64,000 bases of DNA, from positions 186,001-250,000 of the forward strand of contig NZ_SDGV01000004.1 of the NCBI RefSeq assembly GCF_004795745.1, read 5' to 3'. Below, in pieces: positions 26,426-37,035 of this stretch. The position numbers were made by a program, and so were the translations under genes. The notes under the pieces were generated by a model that was not told the DNA's origin, did no database searches, and saw nothing but the letters and a program-made list of their open reading frames with translations. Origin of the DNA: Vagococcus silagei (lineage in GTDB: Bacteria > Bacillota > Bacilli > Lactobacillales > Vagococcaceae). Each line of letters opens with the position of its first letter. The stretch's first letter is position 1.

Positions 26426-27706
26426 TTAAGCTTCTGTTGCAGATGAAGTGATCACATCTACAGCGCGTTTCATTTTAATGTCATGTGATAACATGTCATC
26501 GTTTAATGCTCCACGAACAGCTTTTTCATCCATACCATATTGTTCAGCTAAATCTTTAATTTCTTTGTCTAAATCTTCTTGACTTACTTCAAATTTTTCA
26601 GCTTCAACGATTGCTTCAATTACTAAGTTAGTTTTAACACGTACTTCAGCGTCGCCTTCAAATTGTTTGTGTAAGTCAGCTTCTGTAGTACCAGTCATTT
26701 GGTAGTATAATTCAGGAGCGATTCCTTGACGTTGCATATTACCTAAGAATTCTTCCATGCCACGGTGAACTTCGTCATGAATCATTTCATGTGGTAAGTC
26801 AACGATTTCAGCATTTTCAACAGCTTTGCTGATTGCTTCTTCTTCAACCGCTTCTTCAGCTGCTGCTAATTTAGCGTTTGTTAATTGTTCTTTAACTTTT
26901 TCACGTAATTCAGCAAGTGTTTCTACTGAATCATCAACGTCTTTTGCAAATTCATCATCTAATTCAGGTAATTCTTTTGCTTTAACTTCGTGAACTGTTA
27001 CTTTGAAGACAGCTTCTTGTCCAGCTAAATCTTCTGCTTGGTATTCTTCTGGGAATGTCACTTTAACATCAACATTGTCGCCAGCTTTAGTACCGATTAA
27101 TTGCTCTTCAAAGCCAGGGACGAATGAGTCAGAACCTAATTCTAATGAATAGTTTTCGCCTTTTCCACCTTCAAATGCTTCGTCGCCCTTGAATCCTTCA
27201 AAGTCAATGACAACTGTATCGCCAGATGCTGCTTTATCTTCTTTAAGCACTAATTCTGCTTGAGATTCTTGTTTTGATTTTAAGTTTTCGTCGATGTCTG
27301 CTTCAGTCACTTCACGTTCTTGTTTAGCAACTGTTAAGTTTTTGTATTCGCCTAATTTAACTTCTGGTTTTACAATAACTTCTGCAGCAATTGTCCAAGC
27401 TTGGCCTTTTTCCATGCTCACAACGTCAATTTTTGGTTGTGTAACAGGTTCGATGTCTGCTTCTTTGATTGCAGCAGCATACATTTCTGGTAAAACAACG
27501 TTCAAAGCATCTTCATATAATGATTCTTCACCATACATTTTAGCAAAAACTTGACGTGATACTTTTCCTTTACGGAAACCTGGTACGCTAATGTTTTTCT
27601 TAATGCGGTTGAAAGCTGCTTTCATACCTTCTTCGATTTTATCTTGTGGAATATCAAATGTTAAAATCCCATCATTTGTTCCTTTTTTTTCCCATTTAGT
27701 AGACAT
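26426..27706 (-). CDS. tig: Trigger factor, ribosome-associated chaperone
   Basis: A 426-residue protein with three domains: an N-terminal ribosome-binding domain carrying the signature [11 protein letters not shown] (the family's GFRxGKxP loop, here PGFRKGKVS), a middle FKBP-type prolyl isomerase domain ([20 protein letters not shown]), and a C-terminal helical chaperone domain rich in Glu and Lys. It holds nascent chains at the ribosome exit. The start has a GGAGGTAATTATT spacer to the ATG. It is the neighbour of clpX. Confidence 0.98.
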   Translation of the reverse strand: MSTKWEKKGTNDGILTFDIPQDKIEEGMKAAFNRIKKNISVPGFRKGKVSRQVFAKMYGEESLYEDALNVVLPEMYAAAIKEADIEPVTQPKIDVVSMEKGQAWTIAAEVIVKPEVKLGEYKNLTVAKQEREVTEADIDENLKSKQESQAELVLKEDKAASGDTVVIDFEGFKGDEAFEGGKGENYSLELGSDSFVPGFEEQLIGTKAGDNVDVKVTFPEEYQAEDLAGQEAVFKVTVHEVKAKELPELDDEFAKDVDDSVETLAELREKVKEQLTNAKLAAAEEAVEEEAISKAVENAEIVDLPHEMIHDEVHRGMEEFLGNMQRQGIAPELYYQMTGTTEADLHKQFEGDAEVRVKTNLVIEAIVEAEKFEVSQEDLDKEIKDLAEQYGMDEKAVRGALNDDMLSHDIKMKRAVDVITSSATEA

Positions 27707-27812
27707 TAATAATTACCTCCGAGTTGTCTTATATTACAATTCTTAAACTGTTCATACCTTACAATCTTACACTATCATCTAGTGAATGTAAACATTTTTA
27801 ATCCTGACTTTG

Positions 27813-28745
27813 CTACACTTTTTGAATTTTTTGAATCTGACTTTCTAATTGAGACAACTGTTGTTGTAATTTAGCTTTTACCTCATCTTCTTCAAGCTCA
27901 TTTGAATTCATCAAACCCAACATTTCTAAGTAAATGGCCAACCATATTGGCCAATTTTCCTGATAACTCTCTATGAATGGATATGACAAACCAAAATGTA
28001 GTTTAACTAATGAACGTCCGCTTTCAACAAGTGCTGGTACTTTTTGATTCAGCGTCGCTGTAATTTCAATCAAGAGCTCACTATCTCGAAATGCTTGACT
28101 TAGCGCCGGCATCTCGACTGGCACGAACGATCTTACAACACCATCAATACAATAAACATCTGTAGACGCATTGACTTTTAATAGCACCAACTGATTAAAC
28201 CATTCTGATATTAAAATCGGATGAACATTTGGTGATGCTAGAAGCGTTATTACCGTCTCGACAAATAGCTCTTTAGTTAAAAACTGGGCCTGCTGGCTCA
28301 CCAAAAGTTGCTCACTTGCACAGAGAGTAGGAATCATTTTTAGTTGTTTTATTTTTTCATCTAAAAATTCTCTTTCTAAAATGACATAGCTATTACTTGC
28401 AGCATCAACAAATTTGCGCTGATTTAAAACAATATCTTTTGGTGCTTGCTCCATCGCGATAGCAATTTTTAAAAAGCGGTGCTGTTGAACAAGGAGTTTT
28501 ATGTAGAGAGGAAATCCCTCCGCATCATACATAAATTGAGCTTCAAAATCAGCTAAGTAATCTCCTGCTTCTTGCCATGCGCGTTGTGACAATAAAAATG
28601 CAACGAGCTGGCGACAATTATGATAAGTTTGTTCTTCTTCATAGCCAGCTTCAAAATGGTAAAGTGCCTCATCATATTTTTCTTCATTTTGAGCAGCTCT
28701 AGCTAAACGTAAATGCTTTTCGCTCAAATCAGGTAATTTATCCAC
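27813..28745 (-). CDS. TPR-like hypothetical protein
   Basis: A 310-residue soluble, largely helical protein. The N-terminal part (LRLARAAQNEEKYDEALYHFEAGYEEE) has tetratricopeptide-like spacing, and further helical pairs follow, ending in a glutamine-rich coiled coil (KLQQQLSQLESQIQKIQ). No signal peptide or membrane segment. It lies between ykuJ and tig on the same strand, with 66 bp to ykuJ. A scaffold or protein-interaction role is the most that can be said; no named family beyond TPR-like is recognised. Confidence 0.7.
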   Translation of the reverse strand: MDKLPDLSEKHLRLARAAQNEEKYDEALYHFEAGYEEEQTYHNCRQLVAFLLSQRAWQEAGDYLADFEAQFMYDAEGFPLYIKLLVQQHRFLKIAIAMEQAPKDIVLNQRKFVDAASNSYVILEREFLDEKIKQLKMIPTLCASEQLLVSQQAQFLTKELFVETVITLLASPNVHPILISEWFNQLVLLKVNASTDVYCIDGVVRSFVPVEMPALSQAFRDSELLIEITATLNQKVPALVESGRSLVKLHFGLSYPFIESYQENWPIWLAIYLEMLGLMNSNELEEDEVKAKLQQQLSQLESQIQKIQKV

Positions 28746-28811
28746 ACGACTCTCTCTTTTCTGATAAAAAAAAGCAAGAACCCGTTAAAGTTCCCACTTT
28801 TTTAATTTTTA

Positions 28812-29045
28812 TTAATCTTGTAACAACTCAAAAATTTCTAACGCTACTAAATCAATATCATCAAATTGATAGCTTTCTTGTGATCCAGACTCAGTCATTT
28901 CAAACATCTCATTATTACTATCATAAGTAACGATGCAACGCTCTTGACCTTCCCTTTCAAATCGACGAACTTGTACCTCACTGTCATTAGCTTCTATCAT
29001 TGCACTCAATCTTTTTAAGATGGCAACTAATTGGGAATTTTTCAT
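28812..29045 (-). CDS. ykuJ: YkuJ-family (DUF1797) protein
   Basis: A 77-residue protein. The C-terminal FDDIDLVALEIFELLQD and the central ERCIVTYDSNNEMFEM match the small YkuJ/DUF1797 family found across Bacilli. Function is unknown. No signal peptide. A GAGGCTAGCTCT stretch stands before the ATG as ribosome site. The TPR-like gene follows by 66 bp; only a weak hairpin separates them. Confidence 0.85.
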   Translation of the reverse strand: MKNSQLVAILKRLSAMIEANDSEVQVRRFEREGQERCIVTYDSNNEMFEMTESGSQESYQFDDIDLVALEIFELLQD

Positions 29046-29141
29046 AGAGCTAGCCTCCTATCAAATTTCTTCTGTTACATTGTAACAGAAACTTAACCAA
29101 GATGCATTTAAAACAGTAACTTTTTTTTTATTTATCTCAGG

Positions 29142-30005
29142 TTAAGCCCACCAGAGTTTAATTAATGCTTGTGTGCCGTCATTTTCAAAGCCTTCATCAT
29201 TTAATTCTTGATATAGTTCCTTCGCTCTTTCAGTTGCCGGTAACTTAACATTCATCTTATCTGCTTCGTCCAAAGCAATTTTTAAATCTTTAAGAAAGTG
29301 TTTTGCAAAAAAGCCTGGTGTGTAATCTTCTTTTAAGATACGCGGTGCATAATTTGTCAGTGACCAGTTTGCAGCACTTCCACCACCTACCGTATCAAGT
29401 ACTTTCTCTAATTCCAAACCACTCGCTTTGGCATAAACTAATAATTCCGTCATACCAGTCATCGTACCTGCAATCATAATTTGGTTAGCCATTTTAGTGT
29501 GCTGGCCCGCTCCTGGTCCCCCTTGAAGATTAACCTTACTACCAAAAACTTCAAAAAGTGGTACAACTTGATCATATACAGCCTGATCACCGCCGACCAT
29601 AATCGTGAGCGTTCCGTTTTTAGCTCCTAAATCACCACCAGATACTGGTGCATCTAAAGCGTTAGTATCTCTTTCTAACGCTGTTTGATAGATTTTTTTA
29701 GCCAATGACGGCGTACTGGTTGTCATATCTACCAAAATTTTTCCGTTTACATCCGTTGAAAAAATACCTTTTGAGCCATAATAAGTTTCTTCCACATCAC
29801 TTGGATAACCGACAATAGTAAAAATAATATCGCTTGCGTCTACAATTTGTTTAGGTGTGTCACACCAAGCTGCGCCTTCAGCAAGTAACGGAGCTGCTTT
29901 AGCTTTAGTACGGTTATTAACTGATACTACATAGCCTGCTTGCAACAAATGACGAACGATCGATGCTCCCATGACACCGGTCCCAATAAACCCTATTTTC
30001 TTCAT
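29142..30005 (-). CDS. NAD(P)-dependent beta-hydroxyacid dehydrogenase family
   Basis: A 287-residue 3-hydroxyisobutyrate dehydrogenase-like enzyme. The Rossmann loop KIGFIGTGVMGASIVRHLL opens the protein, the substrate motif DAPVSGGDLGAKNGTLTIMVGG lies near residue 120, and the catalytic lysine region GAGQHTKMANQ is in order. It probably reduces tartronate semialdehyde, glyoxylate or succinic semialdehyde, or oxidises a beta-hydroxyacid. The ATG at 30005 is chosen because the Rossmann loop then starts at residue 3; GAGAGG is 12 bp upstream. It diverges from the transferase gene at 30176. Confidence 0.85.
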   Translation of the reverse strand: MKKIGFIGTGVMGASIVRHLLQAGYVVSVNNRTKAKAAPLLAEGAAWCDTPKQIVDASDIIFTIVGYPSDVEETYYGSKGIFSTDVNGKILVDMTTSTPSLAKKIYQTALERDTNALDAPVSGGDLGAKNGTLTIMVGGDQAVYDQVVPLFEVFGSKVNLQGGPGAGQHTKMANQIMIAGTMTGMTELLVYAKASGLELEKVLDTVGGGSAANWSLTNYAPRILKEDYTPGFFAKHFLKDLKIALDEADKMNVKLPATERAKELYQELNDEGFENDGTQALIKLWWA

Positions 30006-30175
30006 ATAATTGATCATCCTCTCTACGTTCAATTATATGACATCACTTCTCAAGAAGAAAGTAATAAATAATCAAACAAAATAAAATATTATGTGTATTA
30101 ATAGAAATACTTGTTGATTACGCTTGCAATATAGCCTATTCTATAAAAGAAAATAAACAAAAAAGGAGCTATTTT

Positions 30176-32014
30176 ATGGCATTATTTCTGCAAGTATTAA
30201 CTTACTTGGTAGTTGGAGTGATTTTTGGAGGACTCCATTTCAACTTAATCGATCAAACGAAGCAAAACTTACTTTTTGCAAAAAGAATTATCGAACAATT
30301 TATTATCGTCAATACTTTGTCACTTTCGATTTTAAGGTTTGTATTTAACAAACCGTTTGTCCTATTGTCAAAACAGTATCAAACAATTTTTATTATCAAG
30401 TATCTGTTATTTGCAACGGTTGTTGGTATCTTTGTTTTAATGATTAATATGACGTTAAAAGGCAAATTAACATTTACGCAAAATATTTGGACTGGCAAAA
30501 TCAAAATTTTTAAGTACATTTTACAAGTATTTGCAATTATCTGTTTTACCCTAGGACTATTTCTTTGGATTGGTACAAATTGGTTTATTGAATTTTTTGG
30601 TGAATTAACGCCTGAACAATTCTTGTTTAATTTACATTCACCTGTGACGGGGACCGCATCCAATGTGATGGAATCAGTAATTAATACTCCCGTGCTTAAA
30701 TTTGCAGGAATTCTGATAATCTTTTGTATATTACTGCTTGTTACTTTCAAAGCCACTTATAATGAAAAAGTAATTATTAATGATGCCTTTTTAAAAATTT
30801 TCATGAGCCTTTTGGCCTTAGCAATACTTGGAAAAGGCGTCCACTACAGTATTACTAGATTACACTTAGACAAGGTTAAACAAGCCTATTTTGAAGATTC
30901 AACATATATTAAAGATAACTATGTCGATCCAAAAGATGTTAAATTAAAATTTCCTGAGAAAAAACGAAATTTGGTTCATATCTATTTGGAATCATATGAA
31001 AATTCATTCTACGATAAAGCGAATGGCGGCTATTTAGACCAAAATGTAATGCCTGAATTAATGAAATTAACACAAGAAGGCGTCCATTTTTCTGAATCAA
31101 ATACATTCGGTGGACCACATCAAACTTATGGTTCAAGTTGGTCAGTTGCTTCAATGGTCAATCAAAGTGCCGGTCTACCACTTAAAATTCCAATGGGTGG
31201 AAATGATTACGGTAAATCTGGTTACTTCTTACCTGGTGCAACAACTATTGGAGACATTCTTAATAAAGAAGGCTACAATCAAACGATAATGTTCGGTGCT
31301 GATGCTGATTTTGGTGGCTTAACATCATTCTTTACAAACCACAAAGATTTCAAAATATTTGATGTAAAATACGCGCGACAAGAAGGCTTAATCCCACAAG
31401 ATTATAATGTTTGGTGGGGATATGAAGATAAGAAACTTTATCAATATGCTAAAGATGAAATGACGCGACTCAGTAAAGAAGGTAAGCCTTTCAATCTAAC
31501 CATGGAAAATGCTGATACACACTTCCCTGATGGCTACATCGAAAACGATACACCACGTCCGTTCGACTCACAATATATGAATGTCTTCGCTCATTCGCAA
31601 AAAGAAGTAGTTAAACTGGTTCGGTGGATTCAAGCACAACCATTCTATCAAGATACAACGATTATTCTAACTGGTGATCATCTCAGCATGGACAAAACGT
31701 TCTTCGAGGGCTGGGATCCAAGTTATCATCGAACTACTACAAATGTGATTCTTAATGGACACTTTGAAAGCGATAATCAAAAAATTAAAATGGTGCAACG
31801 TCAATTCGCGCCTTTTGATTATTATCCGACAACACTTTCTGCGATGGGGGTCAAAATACCTGGGCATCGTTTAGGACTAGGCACTGATTTAAGTTCAAAT
31901 GAAAAAACACTCATCGAAAAAGATGGTCTCCAACTAGTAAACGATGAATTAGCACGAAACAGTAAATTCTATAATCAAGAATTTGTTGATGAAAGTCAAT
32001 TTAAAAAGGATTAA
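30176..32014 (+). CDS. LtaS/OpgB-like membrane phosphoglycerol transferase
   Basis: A 612-residue membrane protein with about five hydrophobic segments in residues 1-225, then an extracellular sulfatase-type domain. Seen are the metal-site strand NLVHIYLESYEN (E272), GADADFGGLTSFF, NADTHFPDGY and the late metal motif TGDHLSM. These fit the OpgB/MdoB branch more closely than LtaS. At the nucleophile position, where OpgB has Thr in DYTIAGM, this protein has SWSVASM (Ser323). It would transfer phosphoglycerol from phosphatidylglycerol to a surface acceptor such as lipoteichoic acid or a glycolipid. An AAAGGAG ribosome site and a terminator flank it; it is monocistronic. Confidence 0.85.
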   Translation: MALFLQVLTYLVVGVIFGGLHFNLIDQTKQNLLFAKRIIEQFIIVNTLSLSILRFVFNKPFVLLSKQYQTIFIIKYLLFATVVGIFVLMINMTLKGKLTFTQNIWTGKIKIFKYILQVFAIICFTLGLFLWIGTNWFIEFFGELTPEQFLFNLHSPVTGTASNVMESVINTPVLKFAGILIIFCILLLVTFKATYNEKVIINDAFLKIFMSLLALAILGKGVHYSITRLHLDKVKQAYFEDSTYIKDNYVDPKDVKLKFPEKKRNLVHIYLESYENSFYDKANGGYLDQNVMPELMKLTQEGVHFSESNTFGGPHQTYGSSWSVASMVNQSAGLPLKIPMGGNDYGKSGYFLPGATTIGDILNKEGYNQTIMFGADADFGGLTSFFTNHKDFKIFDVKYARQEGLIPQDYNVWWGYEDKKLYQYAKDEMTRLSKEGKPFNLTMENADTHFPDGYIENDTPRPFDSQYMNVFAHSQKEVVKLVRWIQAQPFYQDTTIILTGDHLSMDKTFFEGWDPSYHRTTTNVILNGHFESDNQKIKMVQRQFAPFDYYPTTLSAMGVKIPGHRLGLGTDLSSNEKTLIEKDGLQLVNDELARNSKFYNQEFVDESQFKKD

Positions 32015-32027
32015 TAAAATAATTAAT

Positions 32028-32065
32028 AGGGTACTGAAATGACAAAGCAACCATTTCAGTACCCT
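32028..32065 (+). terminator. Terminator after the phosphoglycerol transferase
   Basis: Arms AGGGTACTGAAATG and CATTTCAGTACCCT, perfectly paired, followed by ATTTTCTTT. Confidence 0.85.
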
Positions 32066-32075
32066 ATTTTCTTTA

Positions 32076-32116
32076 AAAAAAAGTGGCCTTGAGCATCGCT
32101 CAAAAACCACTTTTAA
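32076..32116 (-). terminator. Terminator after ptsI
   Basis: Outer arms AAAAGTGG and CCACTTTT with inner TTGAGC / GCTCAA pairing, followed on the minus strand by a T-rich tract. Confidence 0.8.
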
Positions 32117-32120
32117 AGTA

Positions 32121-33842
32121 CTATTTAGTATATTCATTAACTAAAGCGACAACTTCTTCAGCTGTATCACATTCAGTGATTGCTTTATTGGCTAATTCAG
32201 CCATTCTTGTTGTATCTAAGCGTTTCATTAAACTACGTGTTCTCAAGATACTTGTCGCACTCATTGAGAATTCGTCTAAACCTAAACCAACTAATAGCGG
32301 TACAGCTGTTTGATCACCAGCCATCTCGCCACACATACCCGCCCATTTACCCTCAGCATGAGCTGAGTCGATGACGTTTTTAACTAAACGTAAAATTGCT
32401 GGGTTGTATGGTTGATAAAGATAAGACACACGTTCGTTCATACGATCAGCTGCCATCGTATATTGAATTAAATCGTTAGTTCCAATACTGAAGAAATCAA
32501 CTTCTTTAGCGAAGCGGTCAGCAATCACAGCTGCTGCAGGAATTTCAATCATAATACCAACTTGGATATCATCTTTAACTTCAATACCTTCAGCAATTAG
32601 TTTAGCTTTTTCTTCTAATAACAATGCTTTTGCTTCTCTAAATTCACCAAGAGTTGCAATCATTGGGAACATAATACGTAAGTTACCATAAACAGATGCA
32701 CGTAAAAGTGCACGTAATTGGGTACGGAACATTTCGTCTTCAGCTAAACAGATACGAATCGCACGGTAGCCTAAGAACGGGTTCATTTCTTCTGGGAATT
32801 TAAGGTAAGGTAATTCTTTGTCCCCACCAATATCCATTGTACGAACCACAACTGGTTTGCCTTCCATGCCTTCTAAAACTGCTTTATATGCTTCAAATTG
32901 ATCATCTTCACTTGGGAAATCTGGTGAGTCCATGTATAAGAATTCAGTACGGTATAAACCAACTGCTTCCCCACCATGTCCATTCACACCTTCTAAATCT
33001 TTAGGTGTACCAATATTTCCAGCTAACTCAATATGTTTGCCATCAGCAGTTACTGTTTGCGCATTTTTCAATTTATCCCATTCTGCTTTCAAAGCTGCAA
33101 AATCTTTGGCTTTTACTTCAAAGTTTGCGACTTCTTCGCTTGTAGGGTTAACAAGTACATCACCTTCAATACCGTCAACGGCAATCATCTCACCTTCAGT
33201 GACATGTGCTGTTACTTCTTGCGTTCCAACAACCGCTGGAATTTCTAAAGAACGAGCCATAATCGCTGAATGTGACGTACGGCCACCGATATTTGTAACA
33301 AAAGCTTTAACAAATTTACGATCCAGCTGTGCTGTATCGCTTGGTGTTAAGTCTTCTGCAACCACGATAACTTCCTCGTCAATCATTGATAAATCTGGTA
33401 ATTTAACGCCTAATAAGTGACTCATCACACGTTTTGTGACGTCACGAATGTCTGCCGCACGTTCTTGCATATATGGATTATCCACCATACCTTCAAACAT
33501 ACCAACAAACATATCAGTAACTTCTTTTAAAGCCGACTCGGCATTAACATTATTATCTTTAATGTTGCTTTCAATTGCTCCAATTAATTCCGGATCAGAA
33601 AGTACCATTAAATGTGCATCGAACACTTGCGCTTCTTCTTCTCCTAAACTCTTAGCAGCTTTGTCACGAATCAACTGTAATTCACCAGTTGCATGACCTA
33701 AAGCTTCAGATAGACGAGCGATTTCATGATCCACATCTGAGATTGTAAGCTTTTCAAATGATAAATCTGGCTCAACTAAAAGATACGCTTTAGCAACTGC
33801 AATACCATCACTTACCGCTATACCTTTCAACTGTTTAGTCAT
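32121..33842 (-). CDS. ptsI: PTS enzyme I
   Basis: A 573-residue phosphoenolpyruvate-protein phosphotransferase. The phosphorylated-His motif is [21 protein letters not shown], followed by the PEP-binding TIM barrel with [36 protein letters not shown] and the C-terminal [17 protein letters not shown] and GMCGEMAGD. It passes phosphate from PEP to HPr. The ATG overlaps the ptsH stop by one base (TAATG), so the two proteins are made in step. Confidence 0.98.
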   Translation of the reverse strand: MTKQLKGIAVSDGIAVAKAYLLVEPDLSFEKLTISDVDHEIARLSEALGHATGELQLIRDKAAKSLGEEEAQVFDAHLMVLSDPELIGAIESNIKDNNVNAESALKEVTDMFVGMFEGMVDNPYMQERAADIRDVTKRVMSHLLGVKLPDLSMIDEEVIVVAEDLTPSDTAQLDRKFVKAFVTNIGGRTSHSAIMARSLEIPAVVGTQEVTAHVTEGEMIAVDGIEGDVLVNPTSEEVANFEVKAKDFAALKAEWDKLKNAQTVTADGKHIELAGNIGTPKDLEGVNGHGGEAVGLYRTEFLYMDSPDFPSEDDQFEAYKAVLEGMEGKPVVVRTMDIGGDKELPYLKFPEEMNPFLGYRAIRICLAEDEMFRTQLRALLRASVYGNLRIMFPMIATLGEFREAKALLLEEKAKLIAEGIEVKDDIQVGIMIEIPAAAVIADRFAKEVDFFSIGTNDLIQYTMAADRMNERVSYLYQPYNPAILRLVKNVIDSAHAEGKWAGMCGEMAGDQTAVPLLVGLGLDEFSMSATSILRTRSLMKRLDTTRMAELANKAITECDTAEEVVALVNEYTK

Positions 33843-34108
33843 TATTCAGATAAACCTTCTTTTTTCATAGTTTCTGCAATTGCTTCAATCGCTTCTGCTG
33901 CGTCTGCACCATCAGCTGTAATTGTTACATCAGAACCTTGTCCAACACCTAATGACATAACACCCATGATAGATTTTAAGTTTACAGATTTACCTTTGTA
34001 TTCTAAGTTAATATCTGAGCTGAATTTACTTGCAGTTTGCACTAATAAAGTTGCTGGTCTTGCGTGAATTCCTGTATCTGCAATAATGTGAAAATCTCTT
34101 TTTTCCAT
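33842..34108 (-). CDS. ptsH: PTS phosphocarrier HPr
   Basis: An 88-residue HPr. The active His15 is in [14 protein letters not shown] and the regulatory Ser46 in [14 protein letters not shown], the site of HPr kinase that drives CcpA-mediated catabolite repression in Firmicutes. An AAAGGAGACAG ribosome site precedes the ATG. It is the first gene of the ptsHI operon behind the promoter at 34202-34230. Confidence 0.98.
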   Translation of the reverse strand: MEKRDFHIIADTGIHARPATLLVQTASKFSSDINLEYKGKSVNLKSIMGVMSLGVGQGSDVTITADGADAAEAIEAIAETMKKEGLSE

Positions 34109-34201
34109 AGTTATCTGTCTCCTTTAATGTGTAAAAAATATTTTAGAAGGCTCTTCAAAACAATTTTGTATCTAGAATTCTGAAAGGCCCTTTCACCCAT
34201 A

Positions 34202-34230
34202 AAGATACCATGTTTTATCTTTACTTACAA
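34202..34230 (-). promoter_or_regulatory. Probable promoter of ptsHI
   Basis: Minus-strand -35 TTGTAA (34225-34230), 17-bp spacer, -10 TATCTT (34202-34207). The leader of about 90 bases contains a small palindrome GAAAGGGCCTTTC near 34182, too short to call a terminator. Confidence 0.45.
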
Positions 34231-34276
34231 CTTTTTTCACTGAAAAATAAACCGCTTTATTTTATAAAAAAATAAA

Positions 34277-34465
34277 CTATTCTGCATTTTTTTGTCGATA
34301 GACTATTTTTCCGCCGAGACCTGCCTCTCCTACAATGCTTTCACGATTTGGATGCTCTAACCAAACCGCTCTAAATTCAAAAAAATCCTCCTTTTCTACT
34401 ACCAATTCTGTAATCGTTCCTGCAAGTAATTCTGCAATCTTTTCAGCAAAGTTTTCTTGATTCAT
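34277..34465 (-). CDS. Small conserved-looking protein, 62 residues
   Basis: A short acidic protein, MNQENFAEKIAELLAGTITE and then FFEFRAVWLEHPN and GEAGLGGKIVYR. AGGAGAG lies 7-8 bp before the ATG. It is divergent from clpE and upstream of ptsHI on the same strand. I do not recognise a family. The glycine-rich end and Trp/Pro motif look structured rather than random. Whether the divergent CtsR operator also affects it cannot be told. Confidence 0.6.
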   Translation of the reverse strand: MNQENFAEKIAELLAGTITELVVEKEDFFEFRAVWLEHPNRESIVGEAGLGGKIVYRQKNAE

Positions 34466-34556
34466 TCAAAATCTCTCCTATATTTTCAAAGTTTTTCATT
34501 TTTCAAAAATTATTTTCAACATCTGTTTCTTTACTTTGTAATTGTAAGCATATCAG

Positions 34557-34585
34557 TTGATATTTTAAGATATGCTCCTTATAAT
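34557..34585 (+). promoter_or_regulatory. Promoter of clpE
   Basis: -35 TTGATA (34557-34562), 17-bp spacer, perfect -10 TATAAT (34580-34585), 70 bp upstream of the clpE start. Confidence 0.8.
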
Positions 34586-34620
34586 AGTCAGTAAAGGTCA
34601 AATGATTGCTCTATTTGACC
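34586..34620 (+). promoter_or_regulatory. CtsR operator of clpE
   Basis: AGTCAGT-AAA-GGTCAAA at 34586-34602 matches the CtsR tandem heptad (RGTCAAA-NAN-RGTCAAA) with two differences in the first half. An inverted third half-site ATTTGACC lies at 34613-34620. Both cover the transcription start expected from the -10 at 34580, which fits heat-shock repression by CtsR. Confidence 0.75.
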
Positions 34621-34654
34621 TATTATATCATTAATATGCAAGGAGCGTGACGCT

Positions 34655-36838
34655 ATGCTATGTCAAACTTGTCAACAACATGAAGCGACAATTCATTTAT
34701 ATACAAATGTTCAAGGTCAAAAAAAACAAATTAATGTTTGTCAACGTTGCTACCGCGATCTCAAAGCGCAGGAAGATTTAGCGCACCGCGAACGTATGAC
34801 ACAAGATCCTTATGGGTTTAACTCATTAAGTGATTTATTCAAACAAATGATGAAAGAACAAGAACAACAAACTAATAACCTACAACAAACGCCTCCGACT
34901 CAGAATGGTATGAGGCCACCTGTTCCACCAACACAAGGTGGAAAATCAATTTTAGAAGAATATGGTACGAACCTTACCCAAGCAGCGCGAGACGGAAAAA
35001 TTGATCCTGTTATTGGTCGTGATCAAGAAATTACGCGCGTGATTGAAATTCTAAATCGCCGCACCAAAAATAATCCCGTTTTAAATGGTGAACCTGGTGT
35101 TGGTAAAACGGCAGTTGTTGAAGGCTTAGCCTTAAAAATTGTCGAAGGTAATGTGCCACAAAAATTACAACATAAAGAAGTCATTCAACTTGATGTCGTT
35201 TCACTAGTCCAAGGTACTGGCATTCGAGGACAATTTGAAGAACGGATGCAGCAATTAATTAATGAACTAAAAGAAAATCAAGATATTATCCTCTTCATCG
35301 ACGAAATTCATGAAATTGTTGGCGCTGGTACAGCTGGTGATGGCAATATGGATGCTGGTAATATCTTAAAACCAGCACTCGCTCGTGGTGAATTACAATT
35401 AGTTGGTGCTACAACTTTAAATGAATATCGCATTATTGAAAAAGATGCAGCCTTAGAACGACGCATGCAACCTGTACGTGTTAAAGAACCGAGCGTTGAA
35501 GAGACTCTCATCATTCTAAAAGGTATTCAGCCTAAATATGAGAGCTTTCATCATGTTCAATATACAGATGAAGCAATTGAAGCGGCCGTCATACTTTCAG
35601 ACCGTTTCATTGCTGATCGTCAACTACCTGATAAAGCGATTGATTTACTTGATGAAACTGGCTCGAAAAAAAATCTTGCGATTCAATTTATTGATCCGCA
35701 GACAATTGAAGCAAAATTAAAAGAAGCTGAAACGCAAAAAATGCAAGCTTCTCAAGATGAGGATTTTGAAAAAGCCGCTTATTACCGTGATCAAATCAAA
35801 AAATGGGAACAACTACGCGATACGCAAATCGCTGATGAAGATATCCCAGTGGTGACACCAAAAGATATTGAAAAGGTCGTTGAAACGATTACCGGAATTC
35901 CAGTTGGCGAATTAAAAGAAAAAGAAAAAGTACAAATGAAAAATCTTGATACCGACCTAAAAAAACATGTTGTCGGTCAAGATGAAGCAATTGATAAAGT
36001 GACGCGTGCTGTCCGTCGTAATCGGATTGGTTTAAATAATAAAAATCGTCCTATCGGTTCTTTCTTGTTTGTTGGTCCAACTGGTGTTGGTAAAACGGAA
36101 CTTGCCAAACAATTAACACATGAATTGTTTGGCTCTGAGCGGAGTATGATTCGTTTTGATATGAGTGAGTATATGGAAAAACACAGCGTTTCAAAATTAA
36201 TTGGCTCTCCACCAGGTTATGTTGGCTATGATGAAGCTGGGCAATTAACAGAAAAAGTTCGTCGTCAACCATACAGTCTCATTCTTTTAGATGAAATTGA
36301 AAAAGCGCACCCAGATGTCCTACATATGTTCCTACAAATTCTAGATGACGGTCGCCTAACGGATGCGCAAGGTCGTTCAGTTAGCTTTAAGGATACAATT
36401 ATTATCATGACAAGTAATGCTGGCACAGGAAATGCCGAGGCAAACGTTGGTTTTGGTGCTATTAAAGCTGGGACCACACAATCCGTTCTTGGTCAATTAA
36501 CAGATTTTTTCAAACCTGAATTCCTGAATCGTTTTGATGGTATTATCGAATTTAAACCACTTTCTAAAGAACACTTATTAGATATCGTGACTTTAATGAT
36601 TTCAGATGTAAATCATCTCTTGGAAGATCAACATATTTCCATTGATGTCGAACATAATGTTAAAGAAAGACTGGTAGACTTAGGCTATGATCCTAAAATG
36701 GGGGCTCGTCCACTTCGTCGCGTTATTCAAGAACAAATTGAAGATGGTATCGCTGATTACTATTTAGATCATCCTAATACCACAGAGCTAAAAGCTATTC
36801 TTAATGATGATAACCAAATCAGTGTCACAAAAAAATAA
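34655..36838 (+). CDS. clpE: ClpE, stress-induced ClpP-associated AAA+ ATPase
   Basis: A 727-residue class I Clp ATPase. The N-terminal zinc finger [15 protein letters not shown] with NVCQRCY identifies ClpE rather than ClpC. The first AAA+ module has [15 protein letters not shown] and [15 protein letters not shown], a short UVR/linker region is near 360-395 ([16 protein letters not shown]), and the second AAA+ module has [14 protein letters not shown] and [14 protein letters not shown]. It unfolds aggregated or regulatory proteins for ClpP after heat shock. AAGGAGCGTGACGCT precedes the ATG. Its CtsR operator and promoter are visible upstream. Confidence 0.97.
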   Translation: MLCQTCQQHEATIHLYTNVQGQKKQINVCQRCYRDLKAQEDLAHRERMTQDPYGFNSLSDLFKQMMKEQEQQTNNLQQTPPTQNGMRPPVPPTQGGKSILEEYGTNLTQAARDGKIDPVIGRDQEITRVIEILNRRTKNNPVLNGEPGVGKTAVVEGLALKIVEGNVPQKLQHKEVIQLDVVSLVQGTGIRGQFEERMQQLINELKENQDIILFIDEIHEIVGAGTAGDGNMDAGNILKPALARGELQLVGATTLNEYRIIEKDAALERRMQPVRVKEPSVEETLIILKGIQPKYESFHHVQYTDEAIEAAVILSDRFIADRQLPDKAIDLLDETGSKKNLAIQFIDPQTIEAKLKEAETQKMQASQDEDFEKAAYYRDQIKKWEQLRDTQIADEDIPVVTPKDIEKVVETITGIPVGELKEKEKVQMKNLDTDLKKHVVGQDEAIDKVTRAVRRNRIGLNNKNRPIGSFLFVGPTGVGKTELAKQLTHELFGSERSMIRFDMSEYMEKHSVSKLIGSPPGYVGYDEAGQLTEKVRRQPYSLILLDEIEKAHPDVLHMFLQILDDGRLTDAQGRSVSFKDTIIIMTSNAGTGNAEANVGFGAIKAGTTQSVLGQLTDFFKPEFLNRFDGIIEFKPLSKEHLLDIVTLMISDVNHLLEDQHISIDVEHNVKERLVDLGYDPKMGARPLRRVIQEQIEDGIADYYLDHPNTTELKAILNDDNQISVTKK

Positions 36839-36864
36839 ATTATGTTTTTTAAACAAATATCTTT

Positions 36865-36908
36865 GCCTATTATTTTGCCGTAAAAACGCTAAATGATAGG
36901 CTTTTTTT
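36865..36908 (+). terminator. Terminator after clpE
   Basis: Arms GCCTATTAT and ATGATAGGC followed by seven T, 27 bp past the stop. Confidence 0.8.
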
Positions 36909-37035
36909 AACACTAAATTAAATAAAGGAAAACAAACGTTTTTATTCTCAGCGTCTTTTACCATTTTTTGACTTTTCTATGGTATAATTTGGGTGTTAGA
37001 TAAGAACTGTCTATAATATTGGAGGGGTGAGCGAG

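Noticed and set aside
32932-33696. Long plus-strand ORFs opposite ptsI
   Set aside because: ptsI is certain in this region; the antisense frames are open only because of its codon use.
34182-34194. Palindrome GAAAGGCCCTTTC in the ptsH leader as a terminator or riboswitch
   Set aside because: Six-bp arms with a single central base cannot form a stable hairpin and no T run follows.
36966-36988. TTGACT before TATAAT as promoter of the DUF1827 gene
   Set aside because: The two hexamers are only 9 bp apart, too close for a sigma-A promoter; only the -10 is credible.
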